DNA of 64,000 nt from Candidatus Saccharimonadota bacterium (GTDB lineage Bacteria > Patescibacteriota > Saccharimonadia > Saccharimonadales > Saccharimonadaceae): NCBI GenBank assembly GCA_017460105.1, contig JAFUBS010000004.1, positions 1-64,000 on the forward strand, written 5' to 3'. Positions 27,424-35,323 of this stretch are shown here, one piece after another. Below the pieces are notes generated by a model. That model made no database searches, was not told where the DNA came from, and worked only from the letters and a program-made list of their open reading frames with translations. The translations under genes were made by a program, and so were the position numbers. The stretch's first letter is position 1. Every line of letters starts with the position of its first letter.

Positions 27424-28833
27424 ATGAAGACGACCGATAAGATATTTTTTTTGTCGCATTCTGGTAGAGGCCGGAAGGTTTTTGTGGGAATGAGTGGCGG
27501 AGTAGACTCGAGCGTATCAGCTCTACTTCTAAAGGAGCAGGGATATAACGTAGTTGGCGTCTATATGAAAAACTGGTCACGCGATTTGCCTGGCATGAAA
27601 TGTCCATGGACAGAAGACCTGGCCGATGCAAAACGGGTCGCTGTGAAACTCGGAATTGATTTTGAAGTTTGGGATTTTGAAAAGGAATACCACGACAAAG
27701 TTGTAGAGTATATGCTCGAAGAATTTCGTCGTGGCAACACGCCAAATCCAGACGTAATGTGCAATCAGGAAATAAAATTCAAGTTGTTCTATGAAAAGGC
27801 AATGAAAAGAGGCGCTGATTATATCGCTACCGGGCATTACGCGAGAGTAGGGGCTGAAACCGATTTTTCTTCAGATGGACTTGAATTTTCAAGCACGTCA
27901 TACACTGGGACGCCGGCAGAACCGTCCCTTCGGGACGAACCTGTCGGGTCCGTCAGGAATATACGTGTTGAAAATCCAAATCAAACTCTCATTCTTCAGA
28001 AAAATCGGTTTCAGTCCCACCTTCTCATGCGTGCTGTAGATGAAAATAAAGATCAGACGTACTTTCTCTATCGCATTTCCGAAGAGGCGCTTGAGCACAC
28101 ACTATTCCCAATTGGTGGAATGTTAAAGCCGGAAGTGAAGAAACTTGCTGAAGAAAAAGGGCTTCATAATGCATACAAGAAGGAGTCGATGGGGGTCTGT
28201 TTTGTGGGGGAAGTGGGGATGAAAGATTTTCTCAAGGAGTATATCGATATTAAACCTGGCGAAATTCGCGAAATTGAATCCGAAAAAATATTAGGATACC
28301 ACGAAGGTGCAGTATTCTACACAATTGGACAACGTCACGGATTGTATTTAGACGGAGTGAAAGGCGAAGTAAATGACGGGCTGCCGTACTACGTAGTCGC
28401 AAAGGGTATTCCGAACAACATTGTATACGTTTCTAAAAATCTAAACGACGAGCATATTTGGACGGATGAGTTAGAGCTAAAAGACGTAGTCATACGAGGG
28501 TCCACTAGCCGCGAAAATTACTTTTCTGGACTGACTAGTCAGCCCTCGACGTCATACACTGGGACGCGGGCAGAACCGTCCCTGCGGGACGAACCTGTCC
28601 GGTCCGTCAGGAATATACGTCTCGGTCTGCCTAATCTGAAACAGTCGCAGAAAAGTAATTTTTCGCGCCCAGTCAATATCTCGGTACGATTACGCCATAG
28701 AGCGCCACTGATTCCGGCCAAATTTGATGGTACGAAATTATATTTTGAGAACAAAATAAAACGTCCGGCTTCTGGACAGTCGGCAGTTTTGTACGATGGG
28801 GAAATCTGCCTAGGCGGTGGAATTATCGCCTAG
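27424..28833 (+). CDS. mnmA: tRNA-specific 2-thiouridylase MnmA with two palindromic insertions
   Basis: 469 residues from ATG 27424, 6 bp after TATAAT; a start at 27349 lies inside the preceding gene. MnmA thiolates U34 of Lys, Glu and Gln tRNAs. PP-loop GMSGGVDSS, NPDVMCNQEIKF, YIATGHYARV, VDENKDQTYFLYR, ESMGVCFVGE and GQRHGLYLDG are all present, with both active-site cysteines. The excess over the usual ~365 residues is accounted for by two in-frame insertions of about 50 residues, each carrying AEPSLRDEPV and VRNIR, at 27850-28018 (after YARVG) and 28511-28666 (C-terminal domain). Confidence 0.95.
   Translation: MKTTDKIFFLSHSGRGRKVFVGMSGGVDSSVSALLLKEQGYNVVGVYMKNWSRDLPGMKCPWTEDLADAKRVAVKLGIDFEVWDFEKEYHDKVVEYMLEEFRRGNTPNPDVMCNQEIKFKLFYEKAMKRGADYIATGHYARVGAETDFSSDGLEFSSTSYTGTPAEPSLRDEPVGSVRNIRVENPNQTLILQKNRFQSHLLMRAVDENKDQTYFLYRISEEALEHTLFPIGGMLKPEVKKLAEEKGLHNAYKKESMGVCFVGEVGMKDFLKEYIDIKPGEIREIESEKILGYHEGAVFYTIGQRHGLYLDGVKGEVNDGLPYYVVAKGIPNNIVYVSKNLNDEHIWTDELELKDVVIRGSTSRENYFSGLTSQPSTSYTGTRAEPSLRDEPVRSVRNIRLGLPNLKQSQKSNFSRPVNISVRLRHRAPLIPAKFDGTKLYFENKIKRPASGQSAVLYDGEICLGGGIIA
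27850..28018 (+). repeat. Palindromic coding element, family 1 (copy 1 in mnmA)
   Basis: Outer arms CTGAAACCGATTTTTCT (27854-27870) and its exact complement (27998-28014), extended by GGGG/TCCC with one G-T pair; inner arms TTGAATTTTCAAGCACGT and ACGTGTTGAAAATCCAAA; the core is the same as in the tatD copy. Outer arms unrelated to those of the other copies. Confidence 0.93.
28511..28666 (+). repeat. Palindromic coding element, family 1 (copy 2 in mnmA)
   Basis: Outer arms GCGAAAATTACTTTTCTG (28511-28528) and its complement with one inserted base (28648-28666). The core has a compensatory C-G to G-C change relative to the other copies (GGGCAG...CTGTCCG) and a CGTCCCTGCGGGACG tip. Confidence 0.92.
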
Positions 28834-28872
28834 GAAAAACGTCCCGAACATTTGTCGGTAAACAGAATATTA

Positions 28873-29073
28873 TTAGACCATCAACATTGCAACTTCTGCA
28901 CCGAGCAAGATTACTGCAATCATACTCATCGCAGTAACAATGTAGATATGCATGCGATCTGCATTGGTGATGCATTTCTTGGCGCAGGCCTTCTTTGCAG
29001 TGCGAGACTTAGCTGCACGTGCAGTGGTCTTTTTGGCGGTTCTAGTTGCTGTTTTTCTTTTTGCTTGTGCCAT
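28873..29073 (-). CDS. Lys/Ala-rich histone-tail-like protein with C-terminal membrane helix
   Basis: 66 residues from ATG 29073 (MAQAKRKTATRTAKKTT), preceded by a GGAGCC site and a GTATAAT box; a start at 29145 would lie upstream of that site. Residues 1-36 are a histone-H1-like Lys/Ala/Thr/Arg stretch containing KKACAKKC; residues ~41-66 form one membrane helix. A basic DNA- or polyanion-binding tail anchored to the membrane is suggested; possibilities are nucleoid tethering or teichoic-acid/host-surface contact. Not assigned to a family. Confidence 0.7.
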   Translation of the reverse strand: MAQAKRKTATRTAKKTTARAAKSRTAKKACAKKCITNADRMHIYIVTAMSMIAVILLGAEVAMLMV

Positions 29074-29149
29074 TTGGCTCCTTTTTATTATACTTATGCC
29101 TATTTTAGCATATTTTAAATAAAACGCAACATATGATATAATCATCTCT

Positions 29150-31174
29150 ATGGACGCAAACGAAATTAGAAAAAAATTCTTAGATTTTCAGGTAAGTAAG
29201 GGGCACAAGGTAATTCAGCCAGCGCCGCTGGTACTCGAGAATGACCCGACTACACTGTTTACTGGCTCTGGTATGCAGCCACTGCTACCATATCTGCTCG
29301 GCAAAGAGCATCCGATGGGCACGCGCCTCACAGATTCTCAGCCTTCTATGCGTTTGCAAGATATCGAAGACGTGGGCGACCCTAGGCACACGACAGTTTT
29401 TGAGATGCTCGGTAACTGGTCACTAGGCGATTATTTTAAAAAGGAACAGATTTCTAATTTCTTTGAATTTTTGACATCGGTAGTAGGACTAGATCCGAAC
29501 AAAATTTATGTAACTTGTTTTATCGGTAACGAGAAGTATGGCATTCCACGCGACACTGAAGCGGCGGAGATTTGGCAAGAAGTGTTTGCGAAAGCCGGGA
29601 TTGAGGCAAAGATTGCCGAAATCGGTTCAGCCGCCGAGGGTGATAAGCGTGGCATAAAGCCTGGGGAGAGAATTTTCTTTTATGATGACCGTGAGAACTG
29701 GTGGAGTCGTGGCGGTGGATGTGACACCACGCCGATTGGCGATCCATGCGGTCCTGATTCGGAAGTTTTCTACGATTTCGGAGAAGACAAACAAGACATA
29801 GAAAAGTACGGCCTGGCACATCCAGCATCAGATGGTGCTAGGTTTATGGAAATTGGCAATCAGGTATTTATGCAATACCGTCGTCTGCCAGATGGCACGT
29901 TTGAAGAATTAGAAAAGAAAAATGTAGACTTCGGTGGCGGGCTGGAGCGCATCGCGGCGGCGGCGATTGGCTCTTTTGATGTGTTCAAGATTTCATTAAT
30001 GAAGCCAATTATTGATAAATTGGAAGAGATTTCTGGGAAGTCTTATGATACGAATACTGATGAGATGCGCGTAATTGCCGACCATATCCGTGGAGCGTAT
30101 CTGTTGGCCGCGCAAGGATTAGCACCATCCAATAAGACCCAAGGGTACGCAATGCGCAGACTAGTACGCCGCGCAATCATGCGAGCACTTGATCTCGGAA
30201 TCGCATCCGATTTCTTGGCGGAAATAGTGCCAATCGTGGCGGCTAATTATGTTGATTTGCCGGATTCGATTTTGACACACCGCGAAGTAGCACTGGAAGT
30301 GCTATTGAAGGAAGAAAAAGCATTTAGGCAGACTTTGAATAAGGGACTCAAGGAACTACATAGAATGGCGAATCATGCAAATTCTGCTTGCGGTTCGTCG
30401 CGCGCCGGGCAAATTTCTCAAAGCCCCGCCGGGCCTGCGCCCGGTACTGTCCGGTACTCGGCTCGGGGGGCTTCTCGAAATTCGCTCGGGCTTACTCAAT
30501 GCAAGCAGAATTTGCACGATACGCCAGTTCTCAGCGGTCGCGATTTATTCAAGTTGCAGGATACTTATGGCTTCCCAATGGAATTGTCAGTAGAAGAGTG
30601 CTACCGCGAGGAAATCAAACTGACTGAGAATTATCGTGCTGAATTTGACGAGGCGTTGAAGGAGCAGCGCGAGCGCTCACAGACCGCTTCTAAAGGGATG
30701 TTTAAGGGCGGACTAGAAGACCATGGTGAACAAACGGTGAAGTACCATACCGCTACGCATCTATTGTTGGCGGCTTTGCAGAAATTAGTTTCGCCAGACA
30801 TTTGCCAAAAAGGCTCCAATATCACTGCGGACCGCGTAAGATTTGATTTTAATCTCGACCACAAGATGACGCCGGAAGAAATCAATGCGGTGGAATCGCA
30901 AGTAAATGAGTGGATTCAGGCGGATCTTCCCGTAGTGTTTGACGAATACGACAAGGCCTATGCGAGAGATGTCTTGAAAGCACATGGACAGTTCTGGGAT
31001 AAGTATCCAGAGAAGTTAAAAGTCTACACGATCGGCGATTTCGACAACCCAATCTCGCGTGAAGTTTGTGGTGGTCCACACGTAGAACATACTGGTGTAA
31101 TCGGACACTTCAAAATCAAGAAAGAAGAATCGTCTTCGGCCGGAGTGCGAAGAATTAAGGCTGTGGTAGAGTAG
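29150..31174 (+). CDS. alaS: Alanyl-tRNA synthetase without C-Ala domain, with palindromic insertion
   Basis: 674 residues against about 875 in Escherichia coli. Charges tRNA-Ala. Class II motifs are intact (FTGSGMQPLLPYLLG, SQPSMRLQDIEDVGDPRHTTVFEMLGNWS, GGGLERIAA), as is the editing/SAD site HTATHLLLAAL with CGGPHVEHTG. The protein stops after the SAD domain, so the C-Ala oligomerisation/tRNA-elbow domain is missing. An insertion (SRAGQISQSPAGPAPG...) between LHRMAN and PVLSGRDLFKLQDTYGFP corresponds to the family-2 element at 30376-30516. Start 7 bp after TGATATAAT. Confidence 0.95.
   Translation: MDANEIRKKFLDFQVSKGHKVIQPAPLVLENDPTTLFTGSGMQPLLPYLLGKEHPMGTRLTDSQPSMRLQDIEDVGDPRHTTVFEMLGNWSLGDYFKKEQISNFFEFLTSVVGLDPNKIYVTCFIGNEKYGIPRDTEAAEIWQEVFAKAGIEAKIAEIGSAAEGDKRGIKPGERIFFYDDRENWWSRGGGCDTTPIGDPCGPDSEVFYDFGEDKQDIEKYGLAHPASDGARFMEIGNQVFMQYRRLPDGTFEELEKKNVDFGGGLERIAAAAIGSFDVFKISLMKPIIDKLEEISGKSYDTNTDEMRVIADHIRGAYLLAAQGLAPSNKTQGYAMRRLVRRAIMRALDLGIASDFLAEIVPIVAANYVDLPDSILTHREVALEVLLKEEKAFRQTLNKGLKELHRMANHANSACGSSRAGQISQSPAGPAPGTVRYSARGASRNSLGLTQCKQNLHDTPVLSGRDLFKLQDTYGFPMELSVEECYREEIKLTENYRAEFDEALKEQRERSQTASKGMFKGGLEDHGEQTVKYHTATHLLLAALQKLVSPDICQKGSNITADRVRFDFNLDHKMTPEEINAVESQVNEWIQADLPVVFDEYDKAYARDVLKAHGQFWDKYPEKLKVYTIGDFDNPISREVCGGPHVEHTGVIGHFKIKKEESSSAGVRRIKAVVE
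30376..30516 (+). repeat. Palindromic coding element, family 2 (copy in alaS)
   Basis: Outer arms TGCAAATTCTGCTTGC (30376-30391) and exact complement (30501-30516). The GC-rich core contains CCGGGCCTGCGCCCGG and CTGTCCGGTACTCGGCTCGG, shared with obgE in the same orientation and trmD in the opposite one. 141 bp = 47 codons, read in frame. Confidence 0.92.
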
Positions 31175-31218
31175 TAGGTTTTTGCTAATAATTACGGCTC
31201 AATTTTATAACAAACCGC

Positions 31219-31245
31219 TTGCGCTGTTAGTTTTTATGCTATAAT
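31219..31245 (+). promoter_or_regulatory. Promoter of surface gene C
   Basis: Extended -10 TGCTATAAT (TATAAT 31240-31245) with a weak TTGCGC at 31219-31224 (15-bp spacing). The block from GCTTG to TATAATAG is nearly identical on the minus strand upstream of the gene starting at 675. Confidence 0.6.
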
Positions 31246-31262
31246 AGACTTAAAATGAACGT

Positions 31263-31280
31263 AACCGTTCTGGTTTATTA
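31263..31280 (+). promoter_or_regulatory. Conserved leader motif of N-type 1 surface genes (copy 2)
   Basis: AACCGTTCTGGTTTATTA in the 5' UTR, about 10 nt after the predicted transcription start and 18 nt before ATG 31298. Confidence 0.55.
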
Positions 31281-31297
31281 TTGTTAAAGGAGCCAAG

Positions 31298-33076
31298 ATG
31301 ACATTCTTGCATACAAAAGTCAGGAATTATAAACAATATATTATATGTAGTGGTTTTGTGGTTTTTATTAGTTTGTTGTTATGCGGAGCATTTAGCGCAT
31401 GCGGTGATGTTTTCGCCGAAAATCTAGACTACAACGTTTCCATCCAGCCTAGCCTTTCCGTTATCATTCCGTCCAACACAGTAGAGCTAAACATCAATCC
31501 AGTAACCACACAATTCAATTCTGCAGATTTGTCAGTAACAGTTGGTACTAATAATGCTACTGGATATACACTCACGATGTCTTCTGATAGTACTGAACTA
31601 TCTAAAGCAGGAAGTACAGACACTATTCCTACACTAGAAACCCTAGCAGGAGGATATCCAGAAGCAGACTTTGCAGTAAACCATTGGGGATACAAACTAT
31701 CTACTGCTACTAACTATCTACCATTTGCTACTAGTAATGAACTAGACGTAACTGATTCTCCTACTAATAGTAAGACTAGCATTGTTAACTTTGCTGCTAA
31801 GGCAGACCTTTCTAAGCCCGCTGGGACTTATAAACTGGCGATAGATTTCGCAGCGGTGGCGAATTATGTCCCACCTACTCCATTCTCACTTTATAATAGT
31901 GTCGCCGCCCTCAGCAAAGGCAAGAATACAGACTCTAGCTCACACTTCTCTTGGACTAGTGTCACTACTCCCACTTCTACCGCCGCTGATTCTACCGAAG
32001 ACACTTCTACTTCCGGCGTCTTTGAATGGGATGGTCAGGATAGCAATAATGGTAGCCAGAAAATCTATTTCTACCGCGGCATCCTAGAAACCAGCGCAGG
32101 CACTGGTACCTATGGCTCTGACGGCTCTGCCAATGCCTATCCTAACTATATAATGCTCGCTAACAACACTTGCTGGCGTATCGTTCGCACTACTTCCACT
32201 GGCGGCGTAAAGATAATCTATAACGGTACCTGGAAGAATAATACTTGCGCCAACACTCAGGCTGCCGCTCAGCTCACCGGGTCACCATTTAATACAGACT
32301 CCGCCACCGTCTCCGACGCCACCTATAACGGCCTTGAGCATCACAACATCCATGCCGTAGGCTACACTTATAGTAGTCTCGCTGCAGGTACCACTGATAC
32401 TACCGCTATCTCCACCATCTTCGGCTCTACCGGCAATGACACTACTACTAATACCAACTCCTCCATCATCAAGCAGTATCTAGAAAGCTGGTACCATGCT
32501 AATATGACTGACTACACTTCTAAGCTGGAAGGTAATGCCGGCTATTGTAATGATAGAAGCCTGTACACCAGTCCCTCAGGTGACACCCCACTTGCAGATA
32601 GCACCAAAATTATCCCATACGGCACTACTGACAACATGACAGTGTATTATTTCGGTCCACATCTAAGAAATGCCAACCAATCCACCTTCTCCCCCACCCT
32701 CACCTGCCCACGTGGCAAAGTAGATCTCTATTCCTACACTGGCAACACTGGTAATGGCCAGCTCACCTACCCAGTAGCCCTCCTTACTGCTGATGAAGTC
32801 TCCTTAGCTGGTAATGGTTATGGTTATGATAACGATAATTCCTACAATGCTTACAACGCCAAATCGTACCTTAACTCCGGTTCGGTCTTCTGGTTGCTCT
32901 CGCCGGACTCCCGCGATTCGTACGGCTATGCGCGCGGGTTCGTCGTGGTCTCGAGTGGCTACCTCCTCTACCTCAGCGTCAACAGCATCTTTGGCGTGCG
33001 CCCCGTCATTTCACTCTCTTCTGGCACCCAGGTCCTCGGCTCCGGCACCGCCACAGACCCATGGGTCGTGCAATAG
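31298..33076 (+). CDS. Exported surface protein, N-type 1 with DUF6273-like domain (C)
   Basis: 592 residues. The start MTFLHTKV, leader and N-terminal domain match the partial gene at 1-675, but the second half matches the W..SP...VRPVISL class (genes at 1973 and 3742). Signal segment ~15-42. Near the C-terminus, between LSP and GVRPVISL, about 30 residues differ at most positions from the paralogues, and here nearly every codon ends in C or G (TAC CTC CTC TAC CTC AGC), unlike the AT-richer codons just before. That pattern fits a variable region of a diversity-generating retroelement, although none is seen in the window. Probable adhesin. Confidence 0.86.
   Translation: MTFLHTKVRNYKQYIICSGFVVFISLLLCGAFSACGDVFAENLDYNVSIQPSLSVIIPSNTVELNINPVTTQFNSADLSVTVGTNNATGYTLTMSSDSTELSKAGSTDTIPTLETLAGGYPEADFAVNHWGYKLSTATNYLPFATSNELDVTDSPTNSKTSIVNFAAKADLSKPAGTYKLAIDFAAVANYVPPTPFSLYNSVAALSKGKNTDSSSHFSWTSVTTPTSTAADSTEDTSTSGVFEWDGQDSNNGSQKIYFYRGILETSAGTGTYGSDGSANAYPNYIMLANNTCWRIVRTTSTGGVKIIYNGTWKNNTCANTQAAAQLTGSPFNTDSATVSDATYNGLEHHNIHAVGYTYSSLAAGTTDTTAISTIFGSTGNDTTTNTNSSIIKQYLESWYHANMTDYTSKLEGNAGYCNDRSLYTSPSGDTPLADSTKIIPYGTTDNMTVYYFGPHLRNANQSTFSPTLTCPRGKVDLYSYTGNTGNGQLTYPVALLTADEVSLAGNGYGYDNDNSYNAYNAKSYLNSGSVFWLLSPDSRDSYGYARGFVVVSSGYLLYLSVNSIFGVRPVISLSSGTQVLGSGTATDPWVVQ
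32902..33012 (+). other. Candidate variable region in the C-terminal lectin-like domain
   Basis: Encodes the stretch from after LSP to VRPV. Runs of NNC codons, with invariant positions R, G, F-V, G, L and V spaced as in the paralogues and variable residues between. No matching template repeat or reverse transcriptase is visible in the window. Confidence 0.45.
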
Positions 33077-33120
33077 CTAATAACTACACTAAAACTAGCT
33101 ATCTCACAGAAATCACCTGC

Positions 33121-33149
33121 TTGACGAAACCATTAGCAGAATATATACT
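33121..33149 (+). promoter_or_regulatory. Promoter of surface gene D
   Basis: -35 TTGACG (33121-33126), 17-bp spacer, -10 TATACT (33144-33149), identical hexamers and spacing to the promoter at 5541-5569, then an AGAGAGG ribosome site before ATG 33180. Confidence 0.75.
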
Positions 33150-33179
33150 TATTATAGATAAAAGTATAAGAGAGGTCAT

Positions 33180-34625
33180 ATGTCCAAGATAAAAACAAGA
33201 ACATCATTATATATAATGGTTGGTATTTTGTCTGGTGCTATATCTCTTACTACTCTTAATGCTATTTCTAATACTGTATTCGCAAAGAACGTAGACTACA
33301 AAGTAAACCTGGAATCCTCTCTCGTAGTTACAGTCCCTACTAATACCGTAGTATTAGACATTAATCCAGCCACAAGTGCTTTTAGCTCTAAAGACCTAGG
33401 CGTAACTGTAGGTACTAATAACCCTACAGGCTATACCCTCACTATGTCTGCTGATAGTACAGATCTAACTAAGACTACTGGTACTGCTGCAGTTATTCCT
33501 ACACTAGAAGAATTATCAGGAGGTTATACAGAAAGTAACTTCACTGTAAACCATTGGGGATACAAACTTCCTGCTACTAACTATCTCCCATTTGCTACAA
33601 GTGTCCAATTAGACTCTACTGATGCTCCTACAGTTAGTAAGACTAGTACAGTCACCTTTGGTGCTAAGGCCAATGTAGAACAACCTGCTGGTGCTTATGA
33701 ACTAGAGATTAACTTTGCTGCGGTGGCAAACTATTCTCCGCCTATCAATTATTGCTCAAATACTTCATATGATTGCATGCAAGAAATCGTAGCTTCTGAC
33801 TGTACTACTGTTGCAAAGCGAGTGATAGACAGAAGAGATGGTAACATGTATAGTATACAACGTCTAGCTGACGGTAATTGCTGGATGCTCGATAATCTGA
33901 GCCTCGATTTGGTCGAGACGGATATTGCCATTTTGCGTGGCAATACTAATGCCTCCGATTTGGCATTGAGTTACCTCAAAGGCGAATCAAAACGCGACAT
34001 CGAAGCAGAGCCTAACGGGAACTACGCCACAACTGGTGTTGCCTACTGGACGACTAAAAGCAACAATCTCAATTCATCCCCGCTTATTTCGACGAGCGGT
34101 AATTGCTATTCTGTTGACGCTTGCGCCAATTATCCGTCCGAAAAAGCTTGGAATAAAAATTCGATTATTACTTCTTATGGTATCGGCTCTGGCGCAATAG
34201 GTGTCTACTATAACTTTTGCGCAGCAAGTGCCGGTTCTTATTGCTATTGTGATGGTGACAATGAATGCATTTCGAAGGGTGATGCCAGCGAAGATATTTG
34301 CCCATCTGGCTGGAGAATGCCCACTGGCGGAGCAAACACTGTTGCAATCGACGGCAAGGGCGAGCTTTCGGCTTTACTTGCAGCCTACAACGGTAATCAG
34401 ACAGCAATAGATCCGGGGAGTTTCCAATATAATCTCTCTACCCCATTTTCTGGATTTATTGCCTTAGGCACGGCTTGTGCTCAGGGCAATCATGACTCAC
34501 TTTGGTCATCAACGAGATATACAAACACGAATATGTACTACGCTAGAGTCCATTCTGTTAGCGCGTTTATTCAGGTTAATGATGGTCGCTACTATGGTAA
34601 CTCCGTAAGATGTCTGCTTCGGTAG
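33180..34625 (+). CDS. Exported surface protein, N-type 2 with FISUMP domain (D)
   Basis: 481 residues. The N-terminal ~185 residues are almost identical to the gene at 3742-5508. The C-terminal half is a FISUMP-type (Fibrobacter paralogous) domain: DRRDGNMYSIQRLADGNCWMLDNL, CPSGWRMPTGGA and the closing LWSSTRYTNTNMYYARV...NSVRCLLR, where residues between WSST and SVRC are typically variable in this family. Signal peptide to ~35, cysteine pairs in the C-terminal half, no sorting signal. Likely secreted or surface-bound ligand-binding protein. A break point for module exchange lies at FAAVANY. Confidence 0.86.
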   Translation: MSKIKTRTSLYIMVGILSGAISLTTLNAISNTVFAKNVDYKVNLESSLVVTVPTNTVVLDINPATSAFSSKDLGVTVGTNNPTGYTLTMSADSTDLTKTTGTAAVIPTLEELSGGYTESNFTVNHWGYKLPATNYLPFATSVQLDSTDAPTVSKTSTVTFGAKANVEQPAGAYELEINFAAVANYSPPINYCSNTSYDCMQEIVASDCTTVAKRVIDRRDGNMYSIQRLADGNCWMLDNLSLDLVETDIAILRGNTNASDLALSYLKGESKRDIEAEPNGNYATTGVAYWTTKSNNLNSSPLISTSGNCYSVDACANYPSEKAWNKNSIITSYGIGSGAIGVYYNFCAASAGSYCYCDGDNECISKGDASEDICPSGWRMPTGGANTVAIDGKGELSALLAAYNGNQTAIDPGSFQYNLSTPFSGFIALGTACAQGNHDSLWSSTRYTNTNMYYARVHSVSAFIQVNDGRYYGNSVRCLLR

Positions 34626-34723
34626 TTTGCGATTTAGTAACATATTACCATAAAAGAATGCCCAGGATTTATTTCTAAATCGTTGTATTTCAGAAATATG
34701 TGCTATAATAGTTCTAGAACAAA

Positions 34724-34879
34724 GCAACCGTTCTAGTTTATTAAATAGACAAGGTCTAGCGCTCTCATTTATAATTTGATTGTAGACAGGATTCGGCACT
34801 GTAGGACGTGTCGGCTTATTTGCAATCACCGTAAAGTGAGAGCGTGTAGGCTAGAACGGTTGCACCTACGGTGCCGAAT
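34724..34879 (+). other. Interleaved inverted repeats in a surface-gene leader (possible pseudoknot/attenuator)
   Basis: Three pairings: GCAACCGTTCTAG (34724-34736) with its exact complement (34851-34863); 34759-34770 with 34834-34845 (12 pairs incl. two G-U); and ATTCGGCACTGTAGG (34791-34805) with CCTACGGTGCCGAAT (34865-34879, one G-U). The third crosses the first two, so they form a pseudoknot or exclude one another. It starts ~20 nt after a TGCTATAAT box and ends 39 nt before ATG 34918. Confidence 0.65.
34726..34743 (+). promoter_or_regulatory. Conserved leader motif of N-type 1 surface genes (copy 3)
   Basis: AACCGTTCTAGTTTATTA, one base from the other two copies; here it is separated from the coding start by the ~130-bp structured segment that is absent from the other leaders. 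Confidence 0.5.
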
Positions 34880-34917
34880 TTTGTATTTGGCTCAGTAGTA
34901 TAGCAACAGGAGCCGCA

Positions 34918-35253
34918 ATGAAATTCATGCACACAATTTCTCGTAAAACAGCGTCTTTCATCAGATTTTTATTATCGTTCGTAGCGTCTTTTCTGACAGA
35001 TTTGAATAATGATTCCGCGATTATCGATTTTAATTCGCAGAGCGCCACGGTAACCGTGGACACAAACAATTCAATTAGCTATACCCCCACAATGTCGTCA
35101 AACAGCACCTCACTTATGCAAAACGACGACACAAAAACTATTCCTACGCTATCTCCGCTCGATGGCGGATATAGTGAAAACGATTTGACAGCAAATCGGT
35201 GGGGGTATAGATTAATGAGACCAGTATTTTCTTTTCGTATTTACGCTATTTGA
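34918..35253 (+). pseudogene. Remnant of a surface-protein N-terminal domain
   Basis: 111-codon frame with a GGAGCC ribosome site. After a short basic/hydrophobic start it jumps to the middle of the shared N-terminal domain (FNSQSATVTVDTNNS, TLSPLDGG, NRWGYRL) and stops before the NYLPFATS region, with no C-terminal domain and without most of the mature N-terminus. Similarity is clear but diverged. It sits third in the plus-strand array and keeps the array's leader motif, so it is a decayed paralogue. It could still yield a short secreted peptide. Confidence 0.7.
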
Positions 35254-35288
35254 CCAGAAGCACGTTACTTTACGGCGTGGTGGGTTGA
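35253..35288 (+). repeat. 36-bp promoter-proximal repeat (copy 2)
   Basis: ACCAGAAGC...TACTTT...GCGTGG..GGGTTGA, similar to 784-819; it lies between the surface-gene remnant and the MazF-like gene. Confidence 0.5.
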
Positions 35289-35323
35289 AAAATAATTACA
35301 CCTGTGGTAGTGTTGCGACTATT

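Noticed and set aside
34724-34879. Integron attC site or retron msr/msd
   Set aside because: No integrase or reverse transcriptase in the window and no GTTRRRY/RYYYAAC core pair; the repeats fit a leader structure better.
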